From Lysinibacillus mangiferihumi (lineage in GTDB: Bacteria > Bacillota > Bacilli > Bacillales_A > Planococcaceae): a DNA stretch of 64,000 nt. This document shows positions 1-9,515 of this stretch, in pieces. Position numbers and translations under genes: made by a program. The stretch covers positions 62,001 through 126,000 of the forward strand of contig NZ_PYWM01000001.1 of the NCBI RefSeq assembly GCF_003049665.1. Reading direction: 5' to 3'. Positions within the stretch are counted from its first letter, which is position 1, and the number at the start of each line of letters is the position of its first letter. The notes beneath the pieces are model-generated. The model saw nothing but the letters and a program-made list of their open reading frames with translations. It did no database searches and had not been told where the DNA came from.

Positions 1-2
1 CA

Positions 3-923
3 ACGCTTGGCCCATTCGGTACAGATTTCCCAAAGCCCGTGTATGTGCTTGAAGATGTGGAAATTGCAACAATGCGTAAAATTGGTGCCGCTGAAAATCA
101 TATTAAGATGGAACTTACAGACGGCTTAGAGAAATTAGACAGTGTAGGTTTTAATAAAGGGCATTTGTACAATGAGCTGACATATGGCATCAAAGTGTCG
201 TTTACTGGCGATCTTCAAATTAATGAATGGCAAGGACGTAAAAAGCCACAGTTTATGATTGAAGATGTTCAAACGACAGAGTGGCAATTATTTGATATTC
301 GTGGCATACGTCAAACATCTCGATGGTTACACACGGTACCAAAAGAGGAAGCAGTCTTTTTTGCGTTTCGTCCTGAGACAATCAGCTATTATCATTCATT
401 GCTTGGTGTGTCAATTCAATTAGTAGATGCAGAGCTGTCCAATGTAGAGCAAACAGATTATATTGTGTTGCTGGATTTACCGCACAATGTTCAATTATTA
501 GAAAATGTGTTAAGCAAAACAGCACCTACACGTATTTATGCCCATTTCTATATGCCAGATTCGCAGTATTTTAATGGCATACCGACACGTGAGCAGTTTG
601 CGTGGTACTATAAATTTTTAAAGCAACGTCCAGCATTTCCACTAGATATGCATTTATCGGATTTAGCGAAACATACTGGTTGGCCATTAGAAGCGTTAAA
701 ATTTATGACACAGGTGTTTTTTGAGCTTAATTTTGTTAAAATGGAGAGTGGACTGACGACTGTCAACGTGAATGCGCCAAAAACGGCATTAACTGAGGCA
801 CCGTCTTACAAACAACGTTCTGAACAGATTGAAATAGAGCAAAAACTTGTCTATGCGCCATATATAGAGTTAAAGCAATGGTTTGATGAACGATTAAATT
901 TATATGCGAATACAGTTTCGTAG
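3..923 (+). CDS. recJ: Single-stranded-DNA-specific 5'-3' exonuclease RecJ, C-terminal part (partial)
   Basis: RecJ degrades single-stranded DNA 5' to 3' in recombinational and mismatch repair. Only the last roughly 307 codons are in the window; the reading frame is open to the left edge, so the true start lies outside. The first residues read [14 protein letters not shown], matching the Gly-Pro-Phe-Gly...Pro-Lys-Pro segment that begins the RecJ OB-fold region. The catalytic DHH/DHHA1 part is therefore missing from view. The long region after the OB fold is the extra C-terminal domain typical of Firmicute RecJ. The gene ends 14 bases before apt, as in B. subtilis, so the two are probably co-transcribed. 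Confidence 0.9.
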   Translation, partial: TLGPFGTDFPKPVYVLEDVEIATMRKIGAAENHIKMELTDGLEKLDSVGFNKGHLYNELTYGIKVSFTGDLQINEWQGRKKPQFMIEDVQTTEWQLFDIRGIRQTSRWLHTVPKEEAVFFAFRPETISYYHSLLGVSIQLVDAELSNVEQTDYIVLLDLPHNVQLLENVLSKTAPTRIYAHFYMPDSQYFNGIPTREQFAWYYKFLKQRPAFPLDMHLSDLAKHTGWPLEALKFMTQVFFELNFVKMESGLTTVNVNAPKTALTEAPSYKQRSEQIEIEQKLVYAPYIELKQWFDERLNLYANTVS

Positions 924-937
924 GAGGAGCAAGAACT

Positions 938-1450
938 ATGGATTTAAAGCAATACGTGACAACAGTTGAGAACTGGCCAAAAGAAGGCATCAGCTTCAAA
1001 GATATTACAACAATTATGGATAACGGTCCAGCTTACAAATATGCAACAGATCAAATCGTAGCTTATGCTAAGGAAGTAGGCGCAGAAATTATTGTAGGTC
1101 CAGAAGCACGTGGTTTCATTATCGGTTGCCCAGTTGCCTATGCGCTTGAAATTGGCTTTGCGCCAGTTCGTAAACCAGGAAAATTGCCACGTGAAGTCAT
1201 TAGTGCAGATTACGGTTTAGAGTATGGTAAAGATACTTTAACAATGCATCAAGATGCCATCAAACCAGGTCAGAAAGTACTTATCTGTGATGATTTACTA
1301 GCTACTGGTGGTACAGTTGAGGCAACTGTACGCTTAATTCAACAATTAGGTGGAGAAGTTGTTGGCTGTGCATTCCTAATCGAGCTAAAAGAACTAAATG
1401 GCCGTGCAAAACTAGGCGATCTAAGCGTAAAAACTTTAATTCAATATTAA
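938..1450 (+). CDS. apt: Adenine phosphoribosyltransferase
   Basis: Converts adenine and PRPP to AMP and pyrophosphate in the cytoplasm (purine salvage). The 170-residue length is normal for Apt. The PRPP-binding motif [13 protein letters not shown] lies at about residues 120-132, and EARGFI at about 58-63 fits the family. A GGAGGAG ribosome binding site at about 921-927 sets the ATG at 938. It follows recJ by 14 bases and is closed by a strong terminator. In B. subtilis the next gene is rel; here about 5.8 kb of other genes intervene. Confidence 0.97.
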   Translation: MDLKQYVTTVENWPKEGISFKDITTIMDNGPAYKYATDQIVAYAKEVGAEIIVGPEARGFIIGCPVAYALEIGFAPVRKPGKLPREVISADYGLEYGKDTLTMHQDAIKPGQKVLICDDLLATGGTVEATVRLIQQLGGEVVGCAFLIELKELNGRAKLGDLSVKTLIQY

Positions 1451-1454
1451 TACT

Positions 1455-1491
1455 AAAAAAGCTGTCCCCTATAATTGGGACAGCTTTTTTA
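1455..1491 (+). terminator. Rho-independent terminator after apt
   Basis: AAAAAAGCTGTCCC and GGGACAGCTTTTTT form a perfect stem around a short A/T loop and end in a T run. It closes the recJ-apt transcript. Confidence 0.9.
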
Positions 1492-1498
1492 AATAATT

Positions 1499-1609
1499 AA
1501 TAAAAAGCTGTTAATCTATTTCGACGAACACCATCGTCTCTATGAGCTAGTTTATGAGCATTTCAATCCTGCTCTAATCATCAAAAATACTGAATATTAC
1601 GAAAAATAA
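1499..1609 (+). pseudogene. Possible 3' remnant of a lost gene
   Basis: A stop-free stretch ending at TAA 1607-1609 reads as a plausible protein C-terminus (…HHRLYELVYEHFNPALII… near the middle). It has no start codon of its own with a ribosome binding site and begins just after the apt terminator. It looks like the end of a deleted gene, but I cannot name the family and a chance open frame of about 36 codons is possible. Confidence 0.25.
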
Positions 1610-1702
1610 CTTTAATATTAGTTCATTTATATATACTTAAATATTTATTTATGTTATATTTTACCATATAACTTTCGCGATAGATAATTAGGGGGAGAAA
1701 AA

Positions 1703-2371
1703 ATGAAGAAGATAATCTTTTCAATACTATTTTTAGTAAGTTTTTTTGTAATTTCGACGGAACACAAGGTTTTAGCAAATGAATTACCAGTTGATTCATT
1801 TATTAATGAGAATACCGAGATTATTTATGCTGATCAGATAGAAATTCCGAATAATGGGATTTCCCCTAATGCTGTAGAAAATGAAAATTACTATCCTGGC
1901 ACAAAAACATTAATGAAAATAGGGGATGTTTTATATTCTTCAAAATCATTAGTGACGTCTACAAAAATTGTTGGTCATGTAGGTATTGTCGGTCCTGACT
2001 ATAGAATATATCATGTTAATCCTGTAGATGAAGTGGCTGGGAAGAGAGATACAGTCGAAACGTATAGTAGTCGACATGGAGCAAATGAAACAATTTATAT
2101 TTACCGACCTCGTTCAGGAGGACAAGGGGCTGCGGATTGGGCAGCGTATGCTTATTCTTATGCTAAAGTTTATGATATTATTAATTTACAGCCTTTGAAC
2201 ACACTTTCTCCTAATTACTGTTCTAAGTTTATTTGGCAAGCATTTTTTTATAGCAATTCTGGAGATATTACTAATTTAAGTCTAACAGGTTCTAGTACAG
2301 CCTTCGTAACACCTGGTCACATTAAAAATGCTAGTATTTTTACTAATGTAGGTTCGTTCAACACTAAATAA
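1703..2371 (+). CDS. Secreted papain-fold (YiiX/C92, NlpC/P60-like) protein
   Basis: A 222-residue protein with a clear signal peptide (MKKIIFSILFLVSFFVI, cut probably after VLA near residue 25). The mature part has the pattern of permuted NlpC/P60 (YiiX/YaeF-like) cysteine hydrolases: GDVLYSS followed by GHVGIVGPDYRIYHVNP (candidate catalytic His at about 93) and later NYCSKFIWQAFF (candidate nucleophile Cys at about 173). These enzymes cut amide or ester bonds in peptidoglycan peptides or lipids; the substrate here is unknown. A GGGGGAG ribosome binding site precedes ATG 1703. The DNA is more A/T-rich than apt and rel around it, and the gene sits in a block absent from the B. subtilis order, suggesting acquisition. 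The family call is from motifs only. Confidence 0.6.
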   Translation: MKKIIFSILFLVSFFVISTEHKVLANELPVDSFINENTEIIYADQIEIPNNGISPNAVENENYYPGTKTLMKIGDVLYSSKSLVTSTKIVGHVGIVGPDYRIYHVNPVDEVAGKRDTVETYSSRHGANETIYIYRPRSGGQGAADWAAYAYSYAKVYDIINLQPLNTLSPNYCSKFIWQAFFYSNSGDITNLSLTGSSTAFVTPGHIKNASIFTNVGSFNTK

Positions 2372-2397
2372 AACAAGCTTTCACTATATTAGGGAGA

Positions 2398-2748
2398 GTG
2401 GTTATTATTAAAAAATTTTTAATTATCCTGTCTATTGTACTTCTATTATGTTTAACACCTTTTGTGTACATTCAAGTAAAAAAGCACATTGCACTTAATA
2501 AAGTAATGGAGTATCTAATTGAGGAAAAAGGTTACGATGAATCTGATATTTTTATGATTGAAAGTAAATGGACTACCGGGATACCTAATTATTATGTAAA
2601 AGTAACTTTTCAAAATGAACCTAATATAGTATATCTTTATTTTGCACATGATATTAAAGGACAGTTTGAGTATTATGATATTCGCGGAATAAAAGTCCCA
2701 ATAGAAGATTTGAAAAATTATGACCCTTATAAAAACAATCGTTCCTAA
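2398..2748 (+). CDS. Small single-pass membrane protein, unknown function
   Basis: About 116 residues: an N-terminal hydrophobic segment (roughly residues 6-25, FLIILSIVLLLCLTPFVYI) and then a soluble extracytoplasmic part rich in Tyr, Asp and Lys. I do not recognise the family. It starts 26 bases after the papain-fold gene with no terminator between, so the two are probably one transcript. The start is uncertain: GTG 2398 lies only one base after the AGGGAG ribosome binding site at 2391-2396, which is too close, and the codons better spaced from it are ATT (2404, 2407). The DNA is A/T-rich like its partner. Confidence 0.6.
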   Translation: MVIIKKFLIILSIVLLLCLTPFVYIQVKKHIALNKVMEYLIEEKGYDESDIFMIESKWTTGIPNYYVKVTFQNEPNIVYLYFAHDIKGQFEYYDIRGIKVPIEDLKNYDPYKNNRS

Positions 2749-2825
2749 TTCATGGTATATAAAGGTTTTAAAGTTTTGTATACGACTAAATAGCACTAAA
2801 TAGCACTAAGTAACATTATTAACAT

Positions 2826-2868
2826 GAGCCCGTGATATTTCTAGTAGAAATACCATGGGCTCTTTGTG
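2826..2868 (+). terminator. Terminator-like hairpin after the small membrane protein gene
   Basis: GAGCCCGTGATATTTC pairs with GAAATACCATGGGCTC (16-bp stem with one mismatch and a G-T pair, 5-base loop), followed by TCTTTGTGATTT. The T run is imperfect. Confidence 0.6.
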
Positions 2869-2922
2869 ATTTAACGACGAATTGTAGGAATTTTTGTGCA
2901 TTTACCTCAAAAATACCATCCA

Positions 2923-2944
2923 AGTGCCAGGTACTCAAACAATT
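2923..2944. repeat. Dispersed short palindromic repeat, copy 1
   Basis: Reads AGTGCCAGGTACTCAAACAA; related copies lie at 18927-18946 (opposite orientation) and 37727-37750. It lies 7 bases beyond the 3' end of the marR gene. Confidence 0.6.
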
Positions 2945-2951
2945 CTGATAA

Positions 2952-3404
2952 TTACTCGTAGGATTTCACTACTTGTTGTATTTTTTTTAGCGTTTCATAA
3001 AAGTCTTTATATTTTTCGGGTCCAATATCATGGATGATTTTCTCCTGAATGTCCATCCAAATAGGAGCTGCTTCCGTTAATTTTTGCATGCCTGTAGCCG
3101 TTAAAGAAATAATTTTTGTTCGGCCATATTGGGAATCTTTGGTAAAAGTCACATAGCCATTTTTTTTCAAAAGATTGACATTGCGGGTGATCGTCGTCTG
3201 ATCAAGTGAAAGAATAATGCCTAGTTGACTAACTGAAACGGCTTTATGCTTTGCTATATTGGCTAACATAGCGTATTGCGTAACTTTTAAATTAGTAGGT
3301 TCAAGTACTTTATCATATAGTTGCGTAACGACCCTAGTTTTTTTTCTAAGATTTGCACATACGCAAATTTGAGTATAGTCAATGTCTTTGTGTATTTTCT
3401 CCAT
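2952..3404 (-). CDS. MarR-family transcriptional regulator
   Basis: A 150-residue winged-helix protein of the usual MarR length. The DNA-binding part is centred on VSVSQLGIILSLDQTTITRNVNLLKKNGYV (about residues 56-85), with a wing containing YGRTK. Such dimeric repressors usually respond to a small ligand or an oxidised cysteine; Cys13 and Cys15 (QICVCANL) could sense oxidation, but that is conjecture. It is divergent from the MFS transporter gene, 168 bases away, and probably regulates it and itself. Confidence 0.85.
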   Translation of the reverse strand: MEKIHKDIDYTQICVCANLRKKTRVVTQLYDKVLEPTNLKVTQYAMLANIAKHKAVSVSQLGIILSLDQTTITRNVNLLKKNGYVTFTKDSQYGRTKIISLTATGMQKLTEAAPIWMDIQEKIIHDIGPEKYKDFYETLKKIQQVVKSYE

Positions 3405-3467
3405 AATGAGCGCTCCTTTTAGTTTTTTTGATTATGTATATTATATTACTTAAATGGTAAAATTTTC

Positions 3468-3497
3468 TTGACATAAAAAATTATAAGTCATTATTAT
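3468..3497 (+). promoter_or_regulatory. Sigma-A-type promoter for the MFS transporter gene
   Basis: TTGACA at 3468-3473 and TATTAT at 3492-3497 with an 18-base spacer. It lies between the divergent marR and transporter genes, where a MarR operator would be expected; I could not define the operator. Confidence 0.55.
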
Positions 3498-3572
3498 ATA
3501 TGTACATACAATTATTTTAATTCATGTAAAAATTCCCTTAAATTGTTACATTATCGAGAATGTAGGTGGCAT

Positions 3573-4841
3573 ATGAAACGTATTCATTACAGTTGGTTTG
3601 TTTTAGCGATTACATTTTTCTCCATTATTGTAGCGGGTATCACCTTATCTTCTTCAGGTGTTTTTCTCGGCCCATTTGAACATGAATTTGGCTGGGATCG
3701 ATCTGTTATCGCAATGGCATTTGCTATTAGTCTTTTTTTATATGGGATTTCAGGTCCATTTATGGCAGCGTTACTTGAAGTTATTGGCTTAAAGAAAATG
3801 ATGTTAGCTGCTATGGCGATTTTAATAGTGGGCATAGCACTGACGTTATTGATGCAGCAAGCATGGCAATTAATGATTATTTGGGGCTTTATTATTGGTT
3901 TAGGAGCTAGTCTCTTTTTAACAGTATTAAGTCCTTTTGTAGCGAATCATTGGTTTGAGAAAAAAAGAGGGCTTGCATTAGGGATACTAACAGCTAGTAC
4001 GGCAACAGGGCAATTAATACTGCTTCCAATTTTAGCGATGATTATCGAAAATTACTCATGGCGTTGGGCAATTGCATTAATCATCATGTTAAGTTCAATC
4101 ATGTTAATAATTATTATTCTGTTTATGAAAAATAAACCGATGGATGTGGGGCTTCTTGCATATGGTCTTGAGGAAGAACGATTGGAGGAAGCACTAGAAC
4201 ATAAGAAAAATCCAATCGTTATTGCCTTTAATGGTTTAGTTGAGGCTATGAAAGTGAAAGCGTTTTGGCTTTTGGCTGGTAGTTTCTTTATTTGTGGATT
4301 ATCAACAAATGGCTTAATAGGTACACATTTTGTATCGTATTGTATTAGTTTCGGTATTCCATTAGTAACAGCAGCATCCTTTCTATCCTTCATGGGGATT
4401 TTTAACCTAGTAGGAACAACATTATCAGGCTGGTTATCCGATCGCTTTGATAATCGTTGGTTACTATTTTGGTATTATCTTTCAAGGGGTGCTTCCTTAG
4501 TTTTACTACCGTATGCATTAGTGCAAGGTTCCCTTACATTGCTCATCATGTTTACTGTGTTTTATGGACTAGATTGGATTGCAACTGTACCGCCAACTGT
4601 TAGTATTTCAAGGCAAATTTTTGGTACCCAAAAAAGCGGGATTATTTATGGCTGGATATTCGCCTCCCATCAGGCAGGTGCAGCAGTAGCAGCATATGGG
4701 GGAGGTCTTATCTATAAACTTTTCAATTCTTATACTTGGGCATTTTTCTTGGCTGGCGTTTTTTGTGTTTTAGCTGGTTTGTTTGTCATCATTGTGAAAA
4801 AACAAGTACCGAATGTCATGCATAATGCTGATGCAGCATAA
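3573..4841 (+). CDS. Major facilitator superfamily transporter
   Basis: A 422-residue polytopic membrane protein with about 12 hydrophobic segments and the central hydrophilic loop typical of MFS carriers. The N-terminal WFVLAITFFSIIVAGITLSS, the EHEFGWDRSVI segment and GPFMAALLEVIGLKKMM (motif-A-like loop) resemble the oxalate/formate and monocarboxylate (OFA/MCT-like) branch; SGWLSDRFDNRW is the second motif-A copy. Substrate unknown. The start is ATG 3573 because AGGTGG lies just upstream at about 3563-3568; an upstream in-frame TTG at 3543 lacks a site. It is divergent from a MarR gene, a usual pairing for inducible efflux or uptake. Confidence 0.85.
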   Translation: MKRIHYSWFVLAITFFSIIVAGITLSSSGVFLGPFEHEFGWDRSVIAMAFAISLFLYGISGPFMAALLEVIGLKKMMLAAMAILIVGIALTLLMQQAWQLMIIWGFIIGLGASLFLTVLSPFVANHWFEKKRGLALGILTASTATGQLILLPILAMIIENYSWRWAIALIIMLSSIMLIIIILFMKNKPMDVGLLAYGLEEERLEEALEHKKNPIVIAFNGLVEAMKVKAFWLLAGSFFICGLSTNGLIGTHFVSYCISFGIPLVTAASFLSFMGIFNLVGTTLSGWLSDRFDNRWLLFWYYLSRGASLVLLPYALVQGSLTLLIMFTVFYGLDWIATVPPTVSISRQIFGTQKSGIIYGWIFASHQAGAAVAAYGGGLIYKLFNSYTWAFFLAGVFCVLAGLFVIIVKKQVPNVMHNADAA

Positions 4842-4868
4842 TAGTATAAACAATATGGAACGGACAAA

Positions 4869-4906
4869 TAGTACGCTAGAAAATTAATCTAGCGTGCTAT
4901 TTTTTA
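4869..4906 (+). terminator. Terminator after the MFS gene
   Basis: AGTACGCTAGA and TCTAGCGTGCT pair around an A/T loop, followed by ATTTTTTATT. Confidence 0.8.
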
Positions 4907-4980
4907 TTGAAAATTATCTGCATTTCACTTGAAGGGAAAATATAGAAGTGGGGAGCGTTTAGCAAAACGTATGAAATGTT

Positions 4981-5009
4981 TTGACTTCGTTCAAACAAAA
5001 GTTTATAAT
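4981..5009 (+). promoter_or_regulatory. Strong sigma-A promoter of psuK-psuG
   Basis: TTGACT at 4981-4986, a 17-base spacer and a perfect TATAAT at 5004-5009; the psuK start follows 28 bases later. Confidence 0.8.
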
Positions 5010-5037
5010 ACAAACAAATATAATAAAAGGTGATGCT

Positions 5038-6129
5038 ATGAATGAAAGAGAACAAGCGGTACTGGCTTTAATTCGCAAAAATCCGTTTATGTCTCAGCAA
5101 GAGATGGCAGATAAGATGAATCTGTCCCGTCCAGTACTTGCAAACCTAGTGTCGAGCTTAACGAAGCAAGGGAAAATTGTCGGTCGTGCTTATATTTTAC
5201 CTGAGGAAAATGAAATTATTTGTATCGGTGGCGCGAATCTCGATCGCAAATTTCATGTAAAAGGGACTGTTCAATTAGGTACTTCCAATCCAGCTAGTTC
5301 CTCATTCAGTGTAGGTGGGGTTGGACGCAATATTGCGGAAAATTTAGGCCGACTTAATCATCAGGTGACGTTATTAACGACAGCGGGTAAAGATGCGGAT
5401 TGGCAAGTAATCCAAGAAGCATCAGAATCATTTATGAATTTGCGCTATGTCGAGCAGTTACCCGATGCTTCAACTGGTTCTTATACTGCGATTATGGACG
5501 AGCAAGGTGAGCTTGCACTAGCTGTGGCAAACATGGAAGTTTATGATTTATTGTTGCCGAGTTTGTTAAAGAAATACGAGGCAATGCTTATGAATGCTGG
5601 CTGCTTTATTATGGATTTAAATTGTCCGAAAGAAACAGTAGTGTATATCCAACAAGTCGCGATTGCGCGCGCTATTCCATTTGTTATCGTTCCGGTATCT
5701 TCTCCCAAAATGAATCGATTACCGGATACATTGCAAGGTGTTACATGGTTTATATGTAATACGGACGAAGCAGAAACGATTGTTGGTCATACAATTAATA
5801 ACGAGGCAAACTATGACAAAGCGATTCAAAAGCTTCTACAATTAGGAGCAGAGCATGTCATTATTACGGCAGGTAGCAAAGGGGTCTATGCTGCCTCTAC
5901 CACTAGTCCACCACGTCATTTTGCTGCGAAGACAATAAAGAAAATTGAAGATGTAACGGGCGCGGGTGACGCTTTTGTAAGTGCTGTCATTCATAGTTGG
6001 TTAAGGGGGCAATCGTTTGAAGTTTGCATAGACGCAGGCTTAACGAATGCCAAAAAAACACTGGCATCCCCATATACAGTAAGACCTGAATTATCAGAAG
6101 AATTGTTGAAAAGTGAAATGGAGGAATAA
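5038..6129 (+). CDS. psuK: Pseudouridine kinase with N-terminal winged-helix domain (PfkB family)
   Basis: Phosphorylates pseudouridine to pseudouridine 5'-phosphate, the substrate of the next gene's enzyme. The 363 residues comprise an N-terminal HTH of about 55 residues ([20 protein letters not shown]) and a PfkB sugar-kinase domain with the signature [13 protein letters not shown] near the C-terminus, whose Asp is the catalytic base. The HTH-PfkB fusion is common in Firmicute PsuK and suggests a DNA-binding role; that is not shown. ATG 5038 follows AAAGGTGATG; an upstream in-frame extension would overlap the promoter. psuG starts 4 bases after its stop. Confidence 0.88.
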   Translation: MNEREQAVLALIRKNPFMSQQEMADKMNLSRPVLANLVSSLTKQGKIVGRAYILPEENEIICIGGANLDRKFHVKGTVQLGTSNPASSSFSVGGVGRNIAENLGRLNHQVTLLTTAGKDADWQVIQEASESFMNLRYVEQLPDASTGSYTAIMDEQGELALAVANMEVYDLLLPSLLKKYEAMLMNAGCFIMDLNCPKETVVYIQQVAIARAIPFVIVPVSSPKMNRLPDTLQGVTWFICNTDEAETIVGHTINNEANYDKAIQKLLQLGAEHVIITAGSKGVYAASTTSPPRHFAAKTIKKIEDVTGAGDAFVSAVIHSWLRGQSFEVCIDAGLTNAKKTLASPYTVRPELSEELLKSEMEE

Positions 6130-6133
6130 CATC

Positions 6134-7048
6134 ATGAAAGAATTCATCGTATTATCAGAAGAAGTAAAAGTTGGACAAGCAAAAGGACTACCAATTGTTG
6201 CATTAGAGTCAACAATCATTTCACATGGTATGCCATATCCTCAAAACGTACAAACAGCACGTGAAGTAGAGCAAATTATTCGTGATAACGGTGCGGTGCC
6301 TGCAACAATCGCGCTCATTGATGGGAAAATTAAAATCGGTTTATCTGACGAAGAACTTGAAATGTTTGGGAATGCACAAGGTGTTGCAAAAACTTCTCGT
6401 CGCGACTTAGGCTATTTATTGGCTACGAAAAAATTAGGTGCGACAACAGTTGCTGCAACAATGATTTGCGCTGAGCTTGCAGGTATTGACATTTTCGTTA
6501 CAGGTGGTATCGGAGGCGTACACCGTGGTGCTGAAACAACAATGGATATTTCAGCAGACTTAGAAGAATTAGCACAAACAAATGTAGCTGTTATTTGTGC
6601 AGGTGCGAAATCTATTTTAGATATCGGTTTAACATTAGAATATCTTGAAACAAAAGGTGTTCCAGTAGTTGGATATGGCACGTCTGAGCTTCCTGCATTT
6701 TACACTCGCCAAAGTGGATTTGATGTCAACTTTAAACTAGATACACCAGAAGAAGTTGCAGCAATGTTGCGTGCTAAGTGGGATTTAGGCTTACAGGGTG
6801 GCGCAGTTATTGCAAACCCTATCCCTGAAGCGGATGCACTAGAGCATGAATTTATCACAAGCATTATTGAAAAGGCTTTACAAGAAGCTGAAGAAAATGG
6901 TATCCAAGGTAAAAATGTAACACCATTCTTACTGGGTAAAGTAAAAGAGTTAACAGCAGGTAAGAGCCTTGATGCCAATATCGCATTAGTGAAAAACAAT
7001 GCAGTAGTTGGTGCGAAAATTGCAGTGGCTTACAACAAAGCAAACTAA
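6134..7048 (+). CDS. psuG: Pseudouridine-5'-phosphate glycosidase
   Basis: Reversibly cleaves the C-C bond of pseudouridine 5'-phosphate to uracil and ribose 5-phosphate. The 304 residues show the family signatures [16 protein letters not shown] (about 18-33), [30 protein letters not shown] and [20 protein letters not shown]. The start ATG 6134 has GGAGG 9 bases upstream; an earlier in-frame ATG inside psuK lacks a site. With psuK it forms a complete two-gene pathway for pseudouridine from RNA turnover; no dedicated transporter gene adjoins. Confidence 0.96.
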   Translation: MKEFIVLSEEVKVGQAKGLPIVALESTIISHGMPYPQNVQTAREVEQIIRDNGAVPATIALIDGKIKIGLSDEELEMFGNAQGVAKTSRRDLGYLLATKKLGATTVAATMICAELAGIDIFVTGGIGGVHRGAETTMDISADLEELAQTNVAVICAGAKSILDIGLTLEYLETKGVPVVGYGTSELPAFYTRQSGFDVNFKLDTPEEVAAMLRAKWDLGLQGGAVIANPIPEADALEHEFITSIIEKALQEAEENGIQGKNVTPFLLGKVKELTAGKSLDANIALVKNNAVVGAKIAVAYNKAN

Positions 7049-7059
7049 CAAGTAAATGA

Positions 7060-7106
7060 AAGACTCTTTGCGAAGCAAATCAGCCTAGCAAAGGGTCTTT
7101 TTATTT
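7060..7106 (+). terminator. Terminator after psuG
   Basis: AAGACTCTTTGC pairs with GCAAAGGGTCTT around a longer loop, followed by TTTTATTT. Confidence 0.8.
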
Positions 7107-7176
7107 ATAATAATGAATATTTTTTCCATTAATGAAACCTGTTCACGATATTATCTAAACTATATGACACAGTCCC

Positions 7177-7206
7177 TTTACAATCGACCTCTATTTTTTA
7201 TACAAT
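7177..7206 (+). promoter_or_regulatory. Probable promoter of rel
   Basis: TTTACA at 7177-7182 with TACAAT at 7201-7206 (18-base spacer) or TATACA at 7199-7204 (16-base spacer), about 50 bases before the rel start. Confidence 0.45.
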
Positions 7207-7254
7207 TAAGTTTATATCTAATCTGAAAAATTTGACGAGCAAGGTGGACATGTT

Positions 7255-9450
7255 ATGGCGAAAGAGCAAATTTTGACTCCTGAGGACGTTTTTGAGTTAG
7301 TCAAATCCTACATGAATGAGGAAAATGTCGCATTCGTGAAAAAAGCATATGAATTGGCAAGAGATGCGCATATTGAGCAATTCCGTAGCTCTGGTGAACC
7401 GTATATTATTCACCCAGTGCAAGTTGCCGGTATTTTAGCTGAATTACAAATGGATCCAGAAACTGTGGCAGCAGGCTTTTTACACGATGTTGTCGAAGAT
7501 ACGGAATTTACACGTGATGACCTAGTCCGTGAATTTGGCGAGGAAGTAGCAATGCTCGTTGATGGTGTGACGAAGCTGGGGAAAATAAAATATTTATCGA
7601 AAGAAGCACAGCAGGCGGAAAATCACCGTAAAATGTTTGTCGCTATGGCACAGGATATTCGTGTTATCTTAATTAAGCTTGCGGATCGTTTGCACAATAT
7701 GCGTACCTTAAAGCATTTACCTGCTGAAAAACAACGCCGTATTTCGAAAGAAACGCTTGAAATTTTTGCTCCCCTTGCACATCGTCTAGGAATTTCGACA
7801 GTAAAATGGGAGCTGGAGGATACTGCACTACGTTATTTAAATCCACAGCAATATTACCGTATTGTCAGTCTAATGAAAAAGAAGCGAGATGAACGTGAGG
7901 CTTATTTAGACAATGTTATGGGAGAAATGAAATCTCAGCTTTCTGAAGTCGAAATCGATGCGGATATTTATGGTCGTCCGAAACATATATACAGCATCTA
8001 TCGTAAAATGGTGCTCCAAAAAAAGCAATTTAACGAAATTTATGATTTGTTAGCCATTCGCGTTTTAGTTGATAGCATAAAAGATTGCTATGCAGTGTTA
8101 GGTATTGTGCATACATTATGGAAGCCGATGCCTGGGCGTTTTAAAGATTATATTGCAATGCCAAAGCAAAACCTATATCAATCGTTGCATACAACGGTCA
8201 TTGGTCCATACGGTGATCCACTAGAAGTACAAATCCGTACAAAAGAAATGCATAAAATTGCCGAATACGGGATCGCAGCTCACTGGGCTTATAAAGAAGG
8301 TAAAAAGATTGATATTGAAAAACAAAATGTCGATCAAAAATTAACTTGGTTTAGAGAAATATTAGAATTCCAAAACGAGTCTTCAAATGCCGAGGAGTTC
8401 ATGGAATCTTTAAAATTCGATTTATTCTCTGATATGGTGTACGTGTTTACACCTGAAGGGGATGTAATAGAATTGCCAGCTGGTTCTGTACCTATCGATT
8501 TCGCATACCGTGTGCATTCAGAAGTCGGTAATCGTACAATCGGTGCAAAAATTAATGGCAAGATGGTGCCGCTCGATACACCATTAAAAACGGGTGATAT
8601 TATTGAAATATTAACATCAAAACAATCTTTCGGCCCGAGTCGTGACTGGCTAAAAATTGCTCAATCATCCCAAGCAAAAAATAAAATCAAGCAATTTTTC
8701 AAGCGCCATCTTCGTGAAGAAAATATCATCAAAGGTAAAGAGATGATTGAAAAAGAAATTCGCGCGCAAGATTTCGACATGAAAGAAACAATGTCAGCGG
8801 AAAACTTAAAACGTGTCTGCGATAAATTTAATTACACGAATGAAGAAGATTTATATGCCGCAGTTGGTGTAAATGGTATTACAGCGCAACAAGTTGTTAA
8901 TCGTTTAGCCGAAAAACGTCGTAAAGAGCGTGAACAAGAAGAAGCACTTGAAAAAATTGAGCAAAAAATGAAAAATCCAATTCCGCAAAAGCGCACAGAG
9001 TCTGGCGTTATTGTAAAAGGAATTGACAATATGCTCATTCGATTGTCTCGTTGCTGTACACCAGTGCCGGGTGATGACATTGTCGGTTTTATTACGAAAG
9101 GACGAGGTGTTTCCGTACACCGAGCAGATTGTCCAAACATCCAAATAGAGGATGAGCAGGAACGTATTATCGAAGTTGAATGGGAGAATGGGCTTACACC
9201 TGAGAAAAAAGAGTATCCTGTCGATATCGAGGTATCTGCCTTTGATAGACCTGGTATTTTAAATGAAATTATGCAAATCGTCAGCGAGACGAAAACGAAC
9301 ATATTGGCTGTGAGCGGCCGTGCTGATCGTGATAAAATCGCCACTATTCATCTAACGATTTCAATTTCAAATATTTCTCATCTGCATAAGGTTGTTGAAC
9401 GTATAAAACAAACACCTGATATATATTCTGTGCAGCGTGTAATTAACTAA
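7255..9450 (+). CDS. rel: Bifunctional (p)ppGpp synthetase/hydrolase Rel
   Basis: Makes pppGpp/ppGpp from ATP and GTP/GDP on stalled ribosomes and also hydrolyses it (stringent response). The 731 residues give the full long-RSH order: HD hydrolase (His53, FLHDVVEDT at about 75-83), synthetase ([20 protein letters not shown], mid-200s to 300), TGS (about 395-455, [14 protein letters not shown]), a zinc-finger region with [10 protein letters not shown], and a C-terminal ACT/RRM domain ([15 protein letters not shown]). Both the hydrolase and the synthetase motifs look intact. AAGGTGG precedes ATG 7255. dtd follows after 65 bases, the B. subtilis arrangement. Confidence 0.97.
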   Translation: MAKEQILTPEDVFELVKSYMNEENVAFVKKAYELARDAHIEQFRSSGEPYIIHPVQVAGILAELQMDPETVAAGFLHDVVEDTEFTRDDLVREFGEEVAMLVDGVTKLGKIKYLSKEAQQAENHRKMFVAMAQDIRVILIKLADRLHNMRTLKHLPAEKQRRISKETLEIFAPLAHRLGISTVKWELEDTALRYLNPQQYYRIVSLMKKKRDEREAYLDNVMGEMKSQLSEVEIDADIYGRPKHIYSIYRKMVLQKKQFNEIYDLLAIRVLVDSIKDCYAVLGIVHTLWKPMPGRFKDYIAMPKQNLYQSLHTTVIGPYGDPLEVQIRTKEMHKIAEYGIAAHWAYKEGKKIDIEKQNVDQKLTWFREILEFQNESSNAEEFMESLKFDLFSDMVYVFTPEGDVIELPAGSVPIDFAYRVHSEVGNRTIGAKINGKMVPLDTPLKTGDIIEILTSKQSFGPSRDWLKIAQSSQAKNKIKQFFKRHLREENIIKGKEMIEKEIRAQDFDMKETMSAENLKRVCDKFNYTNEEDLYAAVGVNGITAQQVVNRLAEKRRKEREQEEALEKIEQKMKNPIPQKRTESGVIVKGIDNMLIRLSRCCTPVPGDDIVGFITKGRGVSVHRADCPNIQIEDEQERIIEVEWENGLTPEKKEYPVDIEVSAFDRPGILNEIMQIVSETKTNILAVSGRADRDKIATIHLTISISNISHLHKVVERIKQTPDIYSVQRVIN

Positions 9451-9515
9451 AAGCTGTAGCAAATAACAAGTGAAAAGAATAGTGTAGATTTTGATAGATT
9501 GAGGGGTTTAACATT

